DNA of 64,000 nucleotides from Schistocerca nitens (Eukaryota; Arthropoda; Insecta; Orthoptera; Acrididae). Positions within the stretch are counted from its first letter, which is position 1. Each line of letters starts with the position of its first letter. Shown piece by piece: positions 1 to 10,559 of this stretch. The position numbers and the translations under genes are program-made. Below the pieces are notes generated by a model. The model was given only the letters and a program-made list of their open reading frames with translations, was not told where the DNA came from and did no database searches. The stretch spans positions 9,780,501 through 9,844,500 of the forward strand of contig NC_064615.1 of NCBI RefSeq assembly GCF_023898315.1. The letters run 5' to 3'.

Positions 1-30
1 TCAACACTGGGAAGCACCTAGTACCTGTTG

Positions 31-555
31 CTAAGACGTAGGGAGCCAGCCGCACGGCCTGCTCGCTCTTTCGCCTTCCGCCCAGTGGCACGCGAACCCA
101 CCACTGTCTGGCACCCATTCTGGCGTGAGGACGGACCGGTCAGATGCTGCATATCGGAAGCCACTGTGACGTCCGGGCCACCAGGGGATTCCAGTCACAC
201 CAAACATATCGCAGGTCTCGTCACTGGCGCCCGACATCACCGCAAAATGGTTCAAATGGCTCTGAGCACTATGGGACTTAATATCTGAGGTCATCAGTCC
301 CCTAGAACTTAGAACTACTTAAACCTGACTAACCTAAGGACATCACACACATCCATGCCCGAGGCAGCGGTCCCACGGTTCCAGACTGAAGCGCCTAGAA
401 CCGCTCGCCCACAACGGCCGGCACGTCACCGCAACTTCGGAACTTCGGGCATTAGCTAGAAGCTTGTCGACGGTTGCCAAAGCAGCTTCTAGCTGTTTAC
501 GTACAGCAGCCATCTCTCCTTGTGACCCGTCACAAAAAGCACAGTCATCAGCCAT
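31..555 (-). pseudogene. Unidentified ORF split in frame by a SINE
   Basis: I do not recognise this reading frame. It starts at 555 on the minus strand (MADDCAFCDGSQGEM...), with an N-terminal CxxC pair followed by a helix-prone Lys/Glu/Ala stretch. A SINE (247-422) sits in the middle. Insert plus one duplicated target copy is 189 bp, a multiple of three, so the same frame resumes after the SINE (AVMSGASDE...) and runs to a TAG at 31-33. A short Cys-containing start followed by a helix would fit a gag-like or ORF1-like retroelement protein, but this is only inference. No strong coding partner is visible on either side. Confidence 0.3.
247..422 (-). mobile_element. SINE1 (tRNA-derived), minus orientation
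   Basis: Copy of the most frequent SINE in this window, in reverse orientation. The 3' body (gagccatttgaaccat on the sense strand) is at 247 and the tRNA-like head (gccggc) ends near 422. It is flanked by a 9-bp duplication, tcaccgcaa, at 237-245 and 426-434. The box B region is deleted in this copy, so it is not expected to be transcribed by RNA polymerase III. Confidence 0.9.
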
Positions 556-854
556 ATTTTACTGTGTACAAGATAGAAATAAGGTCTCAAATGGCGCTAC
601 TGAGTTTGAAAATATACCAGAGGAGAATAAAGTAACACTAGAAGTTGGTGTGAAGATTTCTCACTGAACTCTGATACCGCAAACGATTAAACGGAAATAA
701 ATTTCTCTATACGGATAATTTACACTAGGAAGCCGCCATACACAAGGATATTCACAAGACTTAAGCAAAAAACAAATACTACGATTAATTTTCTAACCAC
801 TAGTCTACACAGTAAAATACACACGTACAGTTCACTTCTTTGCAGAAGCAAGTG
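556..854. other. No recognisable feature
   Basis: AT-rich sequence with no supported ORF or repeat. It ends at the target duplication of the 5S-derived SINE. Confidence 0.5.
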
Positions 855-867
855 AACAAGAAACAAA

Positions 868-1190
868 AAGCACTCCCTCTTCAGGCAACAATTGGCCCAT
901 TGGGACCATCCGACCGCCGTGTCATACTCAGTTGAGGATGATGATAGGAGGGGCGTGTGGTCGGCACACCGCTCTCCTGGTCGTTACGATCGTTTTCTTT
1001 GACCAGAGCCGCTACTGTTCGGTCGAGTAGCCCCTCAATTGGCATCACGAGGCTGAGTGCACCCCGAAAAATGACAAGAGCGCATGACGGCTGGATGGTC
1101 ACCCATCCAAGTGCCAACCACGCCCGACAGCGCTTAACTTCGGTGATCTCACGGGAACCGGTGTATTCACAGTGGCAAGATCGTTGCCTC
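868..1190 (-). mobile_element. 5S rRNA-derived SINE (SINE3 type)
   Basis: Read on the minus strand from 1190, this begins with a sequence that follows 5S rRNA: an ATACACCGGTTCCCGT segment, then gatcaccgaagttaagc, then gggcgtggttggcacttgg and atgggtgacc, which cover the 5S internal promoter (box A, intermediate element and box C). An unrelated body follows to about 868. A 13-bp duplication, aacaagaaacaaa, flanks it at 855-867 and 1191-1203, showing insertion by target-primed reverse transcription. SINEs whose head is 5S rRNA (SINE3 class) are known from fish and a few other animals. The 5S part is shortened and diverged, so this is not a 5S gene. Confidence 0.85.
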
Positions 1191-1204
1191 AACAAGAAAC
1201 AAAG

Positions 1205-1945
1205 ACTTAATTAATTTACAGTTTATCACACAAGTGCTGCTGATGCTCTGCTGCGCGTGTTCTCGGTTCGGCGGCTGCCGCATTACGTTCCTCCTCGGCA
1301 GACCGTCAGTGCACAGTATTACTGTTCGTTTCTGGAGCATCACCTGCGACCAGCTTTTCGGAAGAAAGGGCGACACTTTCTGCGCAACCCACCGCTCATT
1401 TTGCACGGCAATGCACGGGCGCATACAGCGCAAGCTGTGGCTCCTCTGTTCGGCCGATGGAACTGGGAAGTACTGTACCATCCACCATACTACCCGGACT
1501 TAAGTCCTTGTGATTTTGATTTGATTCCTAAGGTGAAGGAACACTTCGTGGCATTCGCTTCAGAACTATTCCAGAGATTCTACAGGTAGTAGACAGCTCC
1601 ATTCGCACCATCAACAGAACAGGCTCTAGAAGGTAGGAGACGAGGTACTGGCGGAATTAAAGCTATGAGGAAGGGGCGTGAGTCGTGCTTGCGTAAGTCA
1701 GTTGGTAGAGCACTCGCACGCGAAAGGCAAAGGTCCCGAGTTCGAGTCTCGGTCCGGCACACAGTTTTAATCTGCCAGGAAGTTTCAGAACAGGCTCTGC
1801 TAGCAACACACTACGCCTTCCACATCGCTGGCAACGGGTTCTACACAACGCTGGTGCCTATTTTGAAGGGCAGTAACAGGTGCAAACATGTAACTCTTTT
1901 GTATCGGTTGTGTATAAATAGTTTCCACTATTTAAGTTCTAACCC
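1205..1945 (+). pseudogene. mariner (irritans-like) transposase C-terminal remnant
   Basis: Only the C-terminal half of a mariner DD34D transposase and its 3' end remain. The frame at 1257-1589 contains the second catalytic block with the aspartate changed (LHGNARAHTA instead of LHDNARAHTA) and the third block YYPDLSPCDFDLIP with its aspartate retained. A one-base loss near 1540 then shifts the frame. The sequence after the SINE2 insertion (1799 onward: ctagcaacacactacg...ttctacacaacgctgg) continues the same element to about 1945. The N-terminal DNA-binding half is missing. With D2 lost and the frame broken, it is inactive. Confidence 0.8.
1628..1785 (+). mobile_element. SINE2 (tRNA-derived) inside mariner
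   Basis: 158-bp insertion with perfect 13-bp duplications, cagaacaggctct, at 1615-1627 and 1786-1798. It contains a degenerate tRNA-like unit: box A-like agtcagttggtagagc and box B ggtcccgagttcgagtctc, ending cagttttaatctgccagg. The target duplication sets the ends of this SINE family exactly. A second copy is at 27371. Confidence 0.88.
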
Positions 1946-2361
1946 TCGTAAAAAATCAGGATATCCAGTACAAGATGAAAAATGTTACAATGAAGTACTT
2001 TGCTGTAAGGGGGCTGGAGCATTTTGCTTTTCTGTTCTGATATATGGCTGTAGTAACAACTGGTCCAGGCCTATGGCCAAGTTCTGGGGTATTACGTCTA
2101 AGGAAGTGGAGTTGGCGATAGTCCTTTCATTTAGCAGTTAGCGTAACGTACGTCAATAGTAAAACGTTTCGTCTATCCCTAATCGGTGCGGGTAGATTCT
2201 GAGCAGAGTAATATTTGTAGTAGTTTGCTAGGACGAGAGTTTTCTCTTAAGAAACAAAAACAGATTGAAACTGCATAAGTCATCTGAATTAGAGGCAGTA
2301 ACCAAAAAACTCATACAGTGATCCTGTTCGTCGGCGAATCAGGTGATACGTCGTAGCGCCC
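1946..2361. other. No recognisable feature
   Basis: About 415 bp without a supported ORF, repeat family or RNA gene. Confidence 0.5.
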
Positions 2362-2755
2362 ACCTTCCATATCTACATTTACATCCGTACCCTCCAAACC
2401 ACTGTGAAGTGAATGGTAGAGGGTATTTCCCACAGTATCACATATCAGTGTTTCTTCCCGTTACATTCGCGTATGGAACACGGAAAGAACGATTGCCTAG
2501 ACGCCTCCTTGAGCAACGTAGTCAGTCTAATCTTCTCTTAACGGGTGCTATGGGAGCGATACCTTGGGGCTACAATACATCGCTAGATTCCTCATTTAAA
2601 ATTATGAATCTTTTTGAATATGCTTTGGCTGGAATGTTATCATCTACCTTCAAGCGTTTACCCTTCCAGGGTTATCTTCATTTCGTGACGCTCTTGCATA
2701 AGTCAAACAAATCTCTGATAATTCGTGCTGCTCTTGATTTTATAGTTAAATAAAC
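2362..2755 (-). mobile_element. Jockey/CR1-group LINE 3' remnant (LINE-K)
   Basis: Begins with the atctacatttacatcc tail typical of this family's 3' terminus, followed by diverged 3' UTR and C-terminal coding sequence. Blocks such as tagagggtatttcccac and gggagcgataccttgggg are shared in pattern with the copies at 25615, 53578 and 63707. Strongly decayed, with no usable reading frame. Confidence 0.65.
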
Positions 2756-2772
2756 CTATTACTTCCACCTGG

Positions 2773-2833
2773 CAAGTATCACACACACATATACACACAC
2801 ACACAGACACACACACACACACATACACAGACA

Positions 2834-2889
<56 letters not shown>
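2773..2889. repeat. (CA)n microsatellite
   Basis: About 115 bp of CA dinucleotides with a few interruptions. The Cys/Val reading frame on the other strand is an artefact of it. Confidence 0.97.
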
Positions 2890-2891
<2 letters not shown>

Positions 2892-2952
2892 AGCAGTCTC
2901 TAGCAATAGTAGAGTGTCTCGTAGGCACTTTGAAACGGACTGAACATTACTA

Positions 2953-4245
2953 CACTACTGGCCATTACAATTCCTACACCACAAGGATGACGTGCTACAG
3001 ACGCGAAATTTAACCGACAGGAACAAGACGCTGTGACATGTAAATGATTAGCTTTTCAGAGCATTCACACAAGCTTCGCGCCGGTGGCGACACCTACAAC
3101 GGGTTGACATGAGGAAAGTTTCCAACCGATTTCTCATACACAAACAGCAGTTGACCGGCGTTGCCTGGTCAAACGTTGTTGTGATGCCTCGTGTAAGGAG
3201 GAGAAATGCGTACCATCACGTTGATAAAGGTCGGATTGTAGCCCATCGCGGTTGTAGTTTGCCGTATCGCGACATTGCTGCTTGCGTTGGTCGAAAACCA
3301 ACGACTGTTAGCAGAATATGGAATCGGTGGGTTCACGAGGGTAATACGGAACGCCGTGCTGGCTCCCAACGGCCTCGTATCACTAGCAGTCGAGATAACA
3401 GGCATCTTATCCGCATGGCTGTAACGGATCGTGCAGCTACATCTCGATTCCTGAGTCAACAAATGGGGACGTTTGCAACACAATAACCATCTGCACGAAC
3501 AGTTCGTCGACGTTTGCAGCAGCATGGACTATCAGCTCGGAGACCATGAATCCAGGTTGTGTTTACAGCATCATGATGGTCGCATCCGTGTTTCGCGACA
3601 TAGCGGTGAACCCACATTGGAAGCGTGTATTCGTCATCGCCATACTGGCGTATCACTCTGCATGATGGTATGGGGTGACATTGGTTACACGTCTCGGTCA
3701 CCTCTTGTTCGCATTGATGGCACTTTGGACAGTGGACGTTACATTTCAGATGTGTTACGACCCGTGGCTCTATCCTTCATTCGATCCCTGCGAAACGCTA
3801 CATTTCAGCAGGATAATGCACGACCGCATGTTGCAGGTCCTGTACGGGCCTTTCTCGATACAGAAAATGTTCGACTGCTGCCATGGCCAGCACATTATCC
3901 AGATCTCTCACCAACTGGAAACGTCTGGTCAATGGTGGCCGAGCAATTGGCTCGTCACAATACGCCAGTGACTACTCATGATGAACTGTGGTTTAGTGTT
4001 GAAGTTGCATGGGCAGTTGTACCTGCACACGCCATCCAAGCTCTGTTTGAGTTAATGCCCAGGCGTATCAAGGCCGTTATTACGGCCAGAGGTGGTTGTT
4101 CTGGGTACAGATATCTCAGGATCTATGCACCCAAACTGCGTGAAAATGTAATCACATGTCAGTTGTAGTATAATATATTTGTCCAATGAATACTCGTTTA
4201 TCATCCGTATTTTTTCTTGGTGTAGCAGTTTTAATGCCCACTAGT
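2953..4245 (+). mobile_element. Tc1-like element, family A copy 1
   Basis: Complete ends are visible. The left terminus cactactggccattacaat at 2953 and the right terminus attaatgcccactagtg-like end at 4245 are inverted repeats, flanked by the TA target duplication (2951-2952 and 4246-4247). Copies 2 (19108) and 3 (45431) have the same ends. Compared with copy 2, about 128 bp are missing near 3551 (joined at gaccatg/aatccagg), removing the first catalytic region. The adjacent element, Tc1-B copy 1, starts only about 80 bp downstream. Confidence 0.93.
3184..4168 (+). pseudogene. Tc1-A1 transposase, broken
   Basis: Start chosen at MPRVRRRNAYHHV (3184), the same start as in copy 2. The N-terminal paired-like helix-turn-helix DNA-binding region is readable to a premature TAA at 3484-3486. 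After a frameshifting deletion that removes the FSDESRF block (D1), the C-terminal frame continues at 3473-4168 with QQDNARPH (D2) and PDLSPTGNVW, where the catalytic Glu is Gly. D2 to the third catalytic position spans 34 residues, as expected for Tc1. Three independent lesions make it non-functional. Internal repeats of copies 2 and 3 confirm the family. Confidence 0.88.
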
Positions 4246-4327
4246 GTAGTATCCTACCAGTGGATCGAATTCTCTGGCTCACTTCACCTACGATGGGATC
4301 ATAGCATTTCATTCCCTCACATATTTA

Positions 4328-5684
4328 CAATGAAGAGTCAAGGAAAGTGGTACACCCACCTAATATCGAGTAGGACGCCGGCGAGCACGCCGAAGTGTAG
4401 CAACACGACGTGGCATGGACTCGACTAATGTCTGAAGCAGTCCTGGAGGGAACTGACACCATGAATCCTGCAGGGCTGTCCATAAATCCGTTTGATTGCG
4501 AGGGGGGTGTAGATCTCTTCTGAACAGCACGTTGCAAGGCATCCTAATATTCTCAATAATGTTCATGTCTGGGGAATTTGGTTGCCAGCGGAAGTGGGAA
4601 GCGTTTAAACTCAGAAGAGTGTTCCTGGAGCCAATCTGTAGCAATTCTGGACGTGTGGGGTATCGTATTGTCCGCATGGAATTACCACACACGTCTGTCG
4701 GAATGCGCAAAGGACACGAATGGATGCTGGTGATCAGACAGGATGCTTATGTACGCATCACTTGTCAGAATCGTATCTAGACCTATCAGGGGCCCCATAT
4801 CACTCCAAATGTACACGCCACACACCATTACAGAGCTGCCACCAGCTTGAACAGTCCCCTGCTGGCATGCAAGGTTCATGGGTTCATGAGGTTGTCCCCA
4901 TACCCGTACACGTTCATCCGCTCGATACAATCTGAAATGAGTCTTGTCCGAACAGGCAACATATTTCTATTCATCAAAAGTCTAATGTCGGTACTGACGG
5001 GCCCTGGAAAGGCCTAAGGCTTTGTGTCCTGCAGTCGTTAAAGGTACACGAGTGGGCCTTCAGCTCCGAAAACGCATATCGATGATGTTTTGTTGAATGG
5101 TTCGCACGCTGACACTTGCTGATGGCCCAGCATTGAAATCTGTAGTAATTTGTGGAAGGTTTGCAATTCTGTCCCCTAGACTTAGAACTACTTAAATGTG
5201 ACTAACATCACACACAGCCATGCCCGAGGCAGGATTCGAACCTGCGACCGTAGCAGCAGCGGGGTTCCGGACTGAAACGCCTAGAACCGATCGGTCACAG
5301 CGGCCGACCATTTCTGTCACGTTGAACGATTCACTTCAGTCGTCCTTGGTGCCGTTCCTCCGGCCACAGCGATGTCAGAGATTCGATATTTTACCGGATT
5401 CCTGATATTCACGTTACACTCGTGAAATGGTCGTACTGGAAAATCCCCATTTCATCGCTACCTTGGAGATGCTGCGTCCCATCGATGGGCTCCGGCTGCA
5501 ACACCACGTTCAGACACACATAAACCTTGATAACCTGTCATTGTAGCAGCAGTGACCGATCTATCAACTATGCCAGACACTTTTTGTCTTATATAGGCGT
5601 TTCCGACCGCAGCGCCGTATTCTGCCTGTTGCATATCTGTATTTGAATACGCATTCCAGCACCGGTTTCCCTTGCGCTTCGGTG
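4328..5684 (-). mobile_element. Tc1-like element, family B copy 1 (carries a SINE)
   Basis: Minus-strand element. The outer ends caatgaagagtcaagg (4328) and gcgcttcggtg (ends 5684) are the inverted termini also seen at 32775 and 34167. Its transposase is decayed: fragments at 4682-4930 (CQQGTVQAGGSS...YISILSDHQHPF) and 4360-4710 (...PNSPDMNIIENIRM) match copy 2 residue by residue but lie in different frames. A SINE at 5170-5309 sits in the N-terminal coding region at exactly the position occupied by a SINE in copy 2. Confidence 0.9.
5170..5309 (-). mobile_element. SINE1 inside Tc1-B copy 1, 3' part deleted
   Basis: The tRNA-like head with box B (ggttcgaatcc, minus strand) and part of the body are present. 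About 50 bp of the 3' body are missing, joined through a gac microhomology to the Tc1 sequence (ggggac/agaattgc). It shares four variant bases with the SINE in Tc1-B copy 2 (ggcgTttcag, gCTgctgctac, catggCtgtg, aagtctagg) that most other copies here lack. Confidence 0.9.
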
Positions 5685-5992
5685 TGTATTAGTTGACTGG
5701 CTCCATTTGTGACTACCTGATACTGTACTCAAAAGATATTACAGTTCTGATTTTGATGACTGGCACAGTTTTACTCATCTACCTTTACACCACCACTTTG
5801 GAATCTTGTCAATATATTAGATTTGTACCTAAGTTACTAGCGTTTTTGTTTTGCATGTTGATATTCCGGTTGCTGTTGTTGTTGTGGTCTTCAGTCCTGA
5901 GACTGGTTTGATGCAGCTCTCCATGCTACTCTATCCTGTGCAAGCTTCTTCATCTCCCAGTACGTGCTGCAACCTACATCCTTCTGAACCTG

Positions 5993-8053
5993 CTAAGTGT
6001 ATTTATCTCTTGGTCTCCCTCTACGATTTTTACCCTCCACGCTGCCCTCCAATGCTAAATTTGTGATTCCTTGATGCCTCAAAACATGTCCTACCAACCG
6101 ATCCCTTCTTCTAGTCAAGTTGTGCCACAAACTTCTCTTCTCCCCAATCCTAATCAATACTTCCTCATTAGTTACGTGATCTACCCACCTTATCTTCAGC
6201 ATTCTTCTGTAGCACCACATTTCGAAAGCTTCTATTCTCTTCTTGTCCAAACTAGTCATCGTCCATGTTTCACTTCCATAAATGGCTACACTCCATACAA
6301 ATACTTTCAGAAACGACTTCCTGACACTTAAATCTATACTCGATGTTAACAAATTTTTCTTCTTCAGAAACGATTTCCTTGCCATTGCCAGTCTACATTT
6401 TATATCCTCTCTACTTCGACCATCATCAGATTTTTACTCCCTAAATAGCAAGACTCCTTTACTACTTTAAGTGTCTCATTTCCTAATCTAATTCCCTCAG
6501 CATCACCCGATTTAATTTGACTACATTCCATTATCCTCGTTTTGATTTTATTGATGTTCATCTTATATCCTCCTTTCAAGACACTGTCCATTCCGTTCAA
6601 CAGCTCTTCCAAGTCCTTTGCTGTCTCTGACAGAATTACAATGTCATCGGCGAACCTCAAAGTTTTTACTTCTTCTACATGAATTTTAATAGCTACTCCA
6701 AATTTTTCTTTTGTTTCCTTTACTGCTTGCTCAATATCCAGATTGAATAACATCGGGGAGAGGCTACAACCCTGTCTCACTCCTTTCCCAACCACTGCTT
6801 CCCTTCCATGCCCCTCGACTCTTATAACTGCCATCTGGTTTCTGTACAAATTGTAAATAGCCTTTCACTCCCTGTATTTTACCCCTGCCACCTTCAGAAT
6901 TTGAAAGAGAGTATTCCAGTTAACATTGTCAAAAGCTTTCTCTAAGTCTACAAATGCTAGAAACGTAGGTTTGCCTTTTCTTAATCTTTCTTCTAAGATA
7001 CGTCGTAAGGTTTGTATTGCTTCACGTGTTCCAACATTTCTACGGAATCCAAACTGATCTTCCCCGAGGTCCACTTCTACCAGTTTTTCCATTCGTCTGT
7101 AAAGTATTCGCGTTAGTATTTTGCAGCTGTGACTTATTAAACTGATAGTTCGGTAATTTTCACATCTGTCAACAGCTGCTTTCTTTGCGATTGGAATTAT
7201 TATATTCTTCTTGAAGTCTGAGGGTATTTCGCCTACATTTCTCATACATCTTGCTCACCAGATGGTAGAGTTTTGTCATGACTGGCTCTCCCAAGGCCAT
7301 CAGTAGTTCTAACGGAATGTTGTCTACTCCCGGGGCCTTGTTTCGACTCAGGTCTTTCAGTGCTCTGTCAAACTCTTCACGCAGTATCGTATCTCCCATT
7401 TCGTCTTCATCTACATCCTCTTCCATTTCCATAATATTGTCCTCAAGTACATTGCCCTTGTATAAACCCTCTATATACTCCTTCCACCTTTCTGCCTTCC
7501 CTTCTTTGCTCAGAACTGGGTTGCCATCTGAGCTCTTGATATTCATACAAGTGGTTCTCTTCTCTTCAAAGGTCTCTTTAATTTTCCTGTAGGCAGTATC
7601 TATCTTACACCTAGTGAGACAAGCCTCTACATCCTTACATTTGTCCTCTAGCCATCCCTGCTTAGCCATTTTGCACTTCCTGTCGATCTCATTTTTGAGA
7701 CGTTTGTATTCCTTTTTGCCTGCTTCATTTGCTGCATTTTTATATTTTCTCCTTTCATCAATTAAATTCAATATTTCTTCTGTTACCCAAGGATTTCTAT
7801 TAGCCCTCGTCTTTTTACCTAGTTGATCCTCTGCTGCCTTCACTACTTCATCCCTCAGAGCTACCCATTCTTCTTCTACTGTATTTCTTTCCCCCATTCC
7901 TGTCAATTGTTCCCTTATGCTCTCCCTGAAAGTCTCTACAACCTCTGGTACTTTCATTATATCCAGGTCCCATCTCCTTAAATTCCCACCTTTTTGCAGT
8001 TTCTTCAGTTTCAATCTGCAGTTCATAACCAATAGATTGTGGTCACAATCCAC
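5993..8053 (-). pseudogene. RTE reverse transcriptase, three broken frames
   Basis: Three successive minus-strand frames. 8053-7169 is a linker and the first RT blocks (SRNKAPGVDNIPLELL). 7245-6865 has ENYRTISLISHSCKILTRI, DQFGFRRNVGTREAI and the catalytic FVDLEKAFDNVNW. 6849-6400 has GKGVRQGCSLSPMLFN and the catalytic LRFADDIVIL. 6385-5993 is the thumb/C-terminal region with YGSETWTMTSLDKKRIEAFE and GHVLRHQGITN. All RT motifs are retained, but the frame changes at least three times, so no full protein is made. Confidence 0.9.
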
Positions 8054-8093
8054 ATCTGCCCCTGGAAAAGTCTTACAATTTAAAACCTGGTTC

Positions 8094-8760
8094 CTAAATC
8101 TCTGTTACCATTATATAATCTATCTGATACCTTTTAGTATCTCCAGGATTCTTCCAGGTATACAACCTTCTTTTATGATTCTTGAACCAAGTGTTAGTTA
8201 TGATTAAGTTATGCTCTGTGCAAAATTCTACAAGGCGGCTTCCTCTTTCATTTCTTCCCCCCAATCCATATTCACCTACTATGTTTCCTTCTCTCCCTTT
8301 TCCTACTGACGAATTCCAGTCACCCATGACTATTAAATTTTCGTCTCCCTTCACTATCTGAATAATTTCTTTTATTTCATCATACATTTCTTCAATTTCT
8401 TCGTCATCTGCAGAGCTAGTTGGCACATAAACTTGTACTACTGTAGTAGGTGTGGGCTTCGTATCTATCTTGGCGACAATAATACGTTCACTATGCTGTT
8501 TGTAGTAGCTAACCCGCACTCCTATTTTTTAATTCATTATTAAACCGACTGCTGCATTACCCCTATTTGATTTTGTATTTATAACCCTGTATTCACCTGA
8601 CCAAAAGTCTTGTTCCTCCTGCCACCGAACTTCACTAATTCCCACTATATCTAACTTTAACCTATCCATTTCCCTTTTTAAATTTTCTAGCGTACCTGCC
8701 CGATTAAGGGATCTGACATTCCACGCTGCGATCCGTAGAACGCCAGTTTTCTTTCTCCTG
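8094..8760 (-). pseudogene. RTE endonuclease domain
   Basis: Read from about 8760: RIAAWNVRSLNRAG and EVRWQEEQDFWSG (catalytic Asn and Glu blocks of the exonuclease-endonuclease-phosphatase fold), then a stop near 8532. The frame then continues (8519-8094) with VYVPTSSADDEE, the LIVMGDWNSSVG block with its catalytic Asp and Asn, and the C-terminal IDYIMV block. In the family this domain nicks the target DNA to prime reverse transcription. A further frame change near 8093 separates it from the reverse transcriptase. Confidence 0.85.
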
Positions 8761-9189
8761 ATAACGACGTCCTCCTGAGTAGTCCCCGCCCGGAGATCCG
8801 AATGGGGGACTATTTTACCTCCGGAATATTTTACTCAAGAGGACGCCATCATCATTTAATCATACAGTAAAGCTGCATGTCCTCGGGAAAAAATACGGCT
8901 GTAGTTTCCCCTTGCTTTCAGCCGTTCGCAGTACCAGCACAGCAAGGCCGTTTTGGTTAATGTTACAAGGCCAGATCAGTCAATCATCCAGACTGTTGCC
9001 CTTGCAACTACTGAAAAGGCTGCTGCCCCTCTTCAGGAACCACACGTTTGTCTGGCCTCTCAACAGATACCCCTCCGTTGTGGTTGTACCTACGGTACGG
9101 CCATCTGTATCGCTGAGGCACGTAAGCCTCCCCACCAACGGCAAGGTCCATGGTTCATGGTTGCTATGTGTTCGTTTATCGATTGTCAT

Positions 9190-10365
9190 CTTTTATTTGT
9201 AGTCACTCCACTGTTGTTATTTGAGTTTACATATCGTCAGTTTGTCATTTGGAGAAGTGAGTGGAGCTGCGGACGCTTCAACGGAGTGCCAAGTGGACAG
9301 GTCGAAACATTTCCGACATACCCATCTGTTTGATTTCAGTAGAGGGGTGATAGTATCGCAGGTAACGAGAAACATTTTCGGCATGTGTGAAGATAATGCC
9401 ATTGGACAGAACACGCCAAGAAAATGGTTTTCTCGTTTTAAGGAGGTTCGTTTTGACATTAAAGACCCTCCACGTGTAGGCAGACCTTCGGCGTTTGATG
9501 AAGATCGTTTAGACGTATTAATCTACAATGATCCACTTCAGTGTTGTCGGTAAATGGCAGATATGATGAACTGTGATCACTCCACCATGGTGTGACATTT
9601 GCATGAGAGGGGGAAGGTTAAAAAGTCGCACGTATGGGTACTGCATGCTCAAAGACAAAATTACGTAAACTAGCAGATGGCCACATGTCCATCTCTCCTT
9701 ACCCATCATCAACTGGCCCGTGAACAACACCGACCATTTCTATCCTGTACCGTTACTGAAGACGATAAACAGTGTCTTCACGTTAACATAAGGAAATGAA
9801 AGGAACAGCTGAGCCCAAACAAGGCAACAGCTCTCCCTACATAGACCTGCGCACATCGACAAAGAGTAATGTTATGCATGTGGTGGAAAGCGACGGTGTG
9901 GCGTACTACGAATTGTTTACCTGAGGTGTAACCATCACCGCTGACATTTATTGTTAACAACTGAGACGACTTGCAGATGCAGTCCAAGACTGCGTGAAGT
10001 GATGCTACTCCATGATAACGGTAGCCCGCATTCTGCTAGACAGACAAAAAAACAATACACAAAGTTGAGTCAGAAGTCCACCTTATTCACCTGATCTTAC
10101 GCCTTCAGATTTTCACCTTCTTCGCTCTCTATTGAACGATATTCAAGGAACTTCCTTTCTGGACGAAAAAGTGCCCCGAACATTGCTGGATGAGTTCCTC
10201 ACCTCAAAACCCATGTGGTTTCTACAGTCGCGGAATCGAGACGTTAGCCCAGCGTTGTCAGACTGTTGTAAATACTGAAGAGGAATATATTACTAATGAC
10301 TAATGTATCTATTGTGTTTGTTAAACATATGGAAAAATGCTACGAACTTATGGACCAACCCAGTG
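9190..10365 (+). pseudogene. mariner element F1 with broken transposase
   Basis: The N-terminal frame (9221-9553) has the mariner HTH pattern: HFRHTHLFDFSRG, then KWFSRFKEVRFDIKDPP, RVGRPSAFDEDRL and IYNDPLQCCR. The C-terminal part after 9990 reads LLHDNGSPHSARQTKK and YSPDLTPSDFHLLRSL, giving the D2 and third-D blocks in order. Stops and frameshifts separate the two. The right terminus, acttatggaccaacccagtg, ends at 10365 next to TA, as in mariner termini. The left terminus was not found, so it may be truncated by the RTE element upstream. A second partial copy is at 60146. Confidence 0.82.
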
Positions 10366-10389
10366 TATAAATGGATAATTGTGCAACCT

Positions 10390-10545
10390 CATTACGGACA
10401 ACTCCGACACCTGCAAAAAGTCTGCGGCCACTATTAATATCGTCTGAAGGTCGTTAGTATACACTACAAAAATTAAGTTTACTAAAACACTACCCGGGGT
10501 CATGCCCGAAGTTTGCTCTACATCTGTCGGTGACACTATCCTAGA
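10390..10545 (-). pseudogene. LINE reverse transcriptase fragment
   Basis: Minus-strand frame with TPGSVLVNLIFVVYTNDL, a diverged version of the PQGSVLGPLLFLIYINDL block (RT motif 4/B) of Jockey/CR1-type enzymes. Only about 50 codons are recognisable. Confidence 0.55.
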
Positions 10546-10559
10546 TACAACGCTGCATC

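Larger units (their letters stand above)
5875..9158 (-). mobile_element. RTE-type LINE, near full length, broken
   Basis: About 3.28 kb on the minus strand, possibly flanked by the 7-bp repeat ggttgct (5868-5874 and 9159-9165). In sense order it has a non-coding 5' region (9158 to about 8770), an AP-type endonuclease, a reverse transcriptase, a Cys-poor C-terminal domain and a 3' end of CAACAA-type repeats. Proteins of this group are often mislabelled craniofacial development protein 2-like. Two truncated relatives lie at 22640 and 36204. Several stops and frameshifts make it inactive. Confidence 0.9.

Noticed and set aside
868..1190. Functional 5S rRNA gene
   Set aside because: The 5S-like part is shortened and diverged, has an attached unrelated body and is flanked by a target duplication.
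2703..2906. 67-codon Cys/Val frame
   Set aside because: Translation of the (CA)n microsatellite on the opposite strand.
2953..5684. Tc1-A1 and Tc1-B1 as a single composite transposon
   Set aside because: Each has its own inverted ends and TA; they are only neighbours about 80 bp apart.
7278..8207. Ser/Leu-rich plus-strand frames
   Set aside because: Antisense shadows of the RTE reverse transcriptase and linker.
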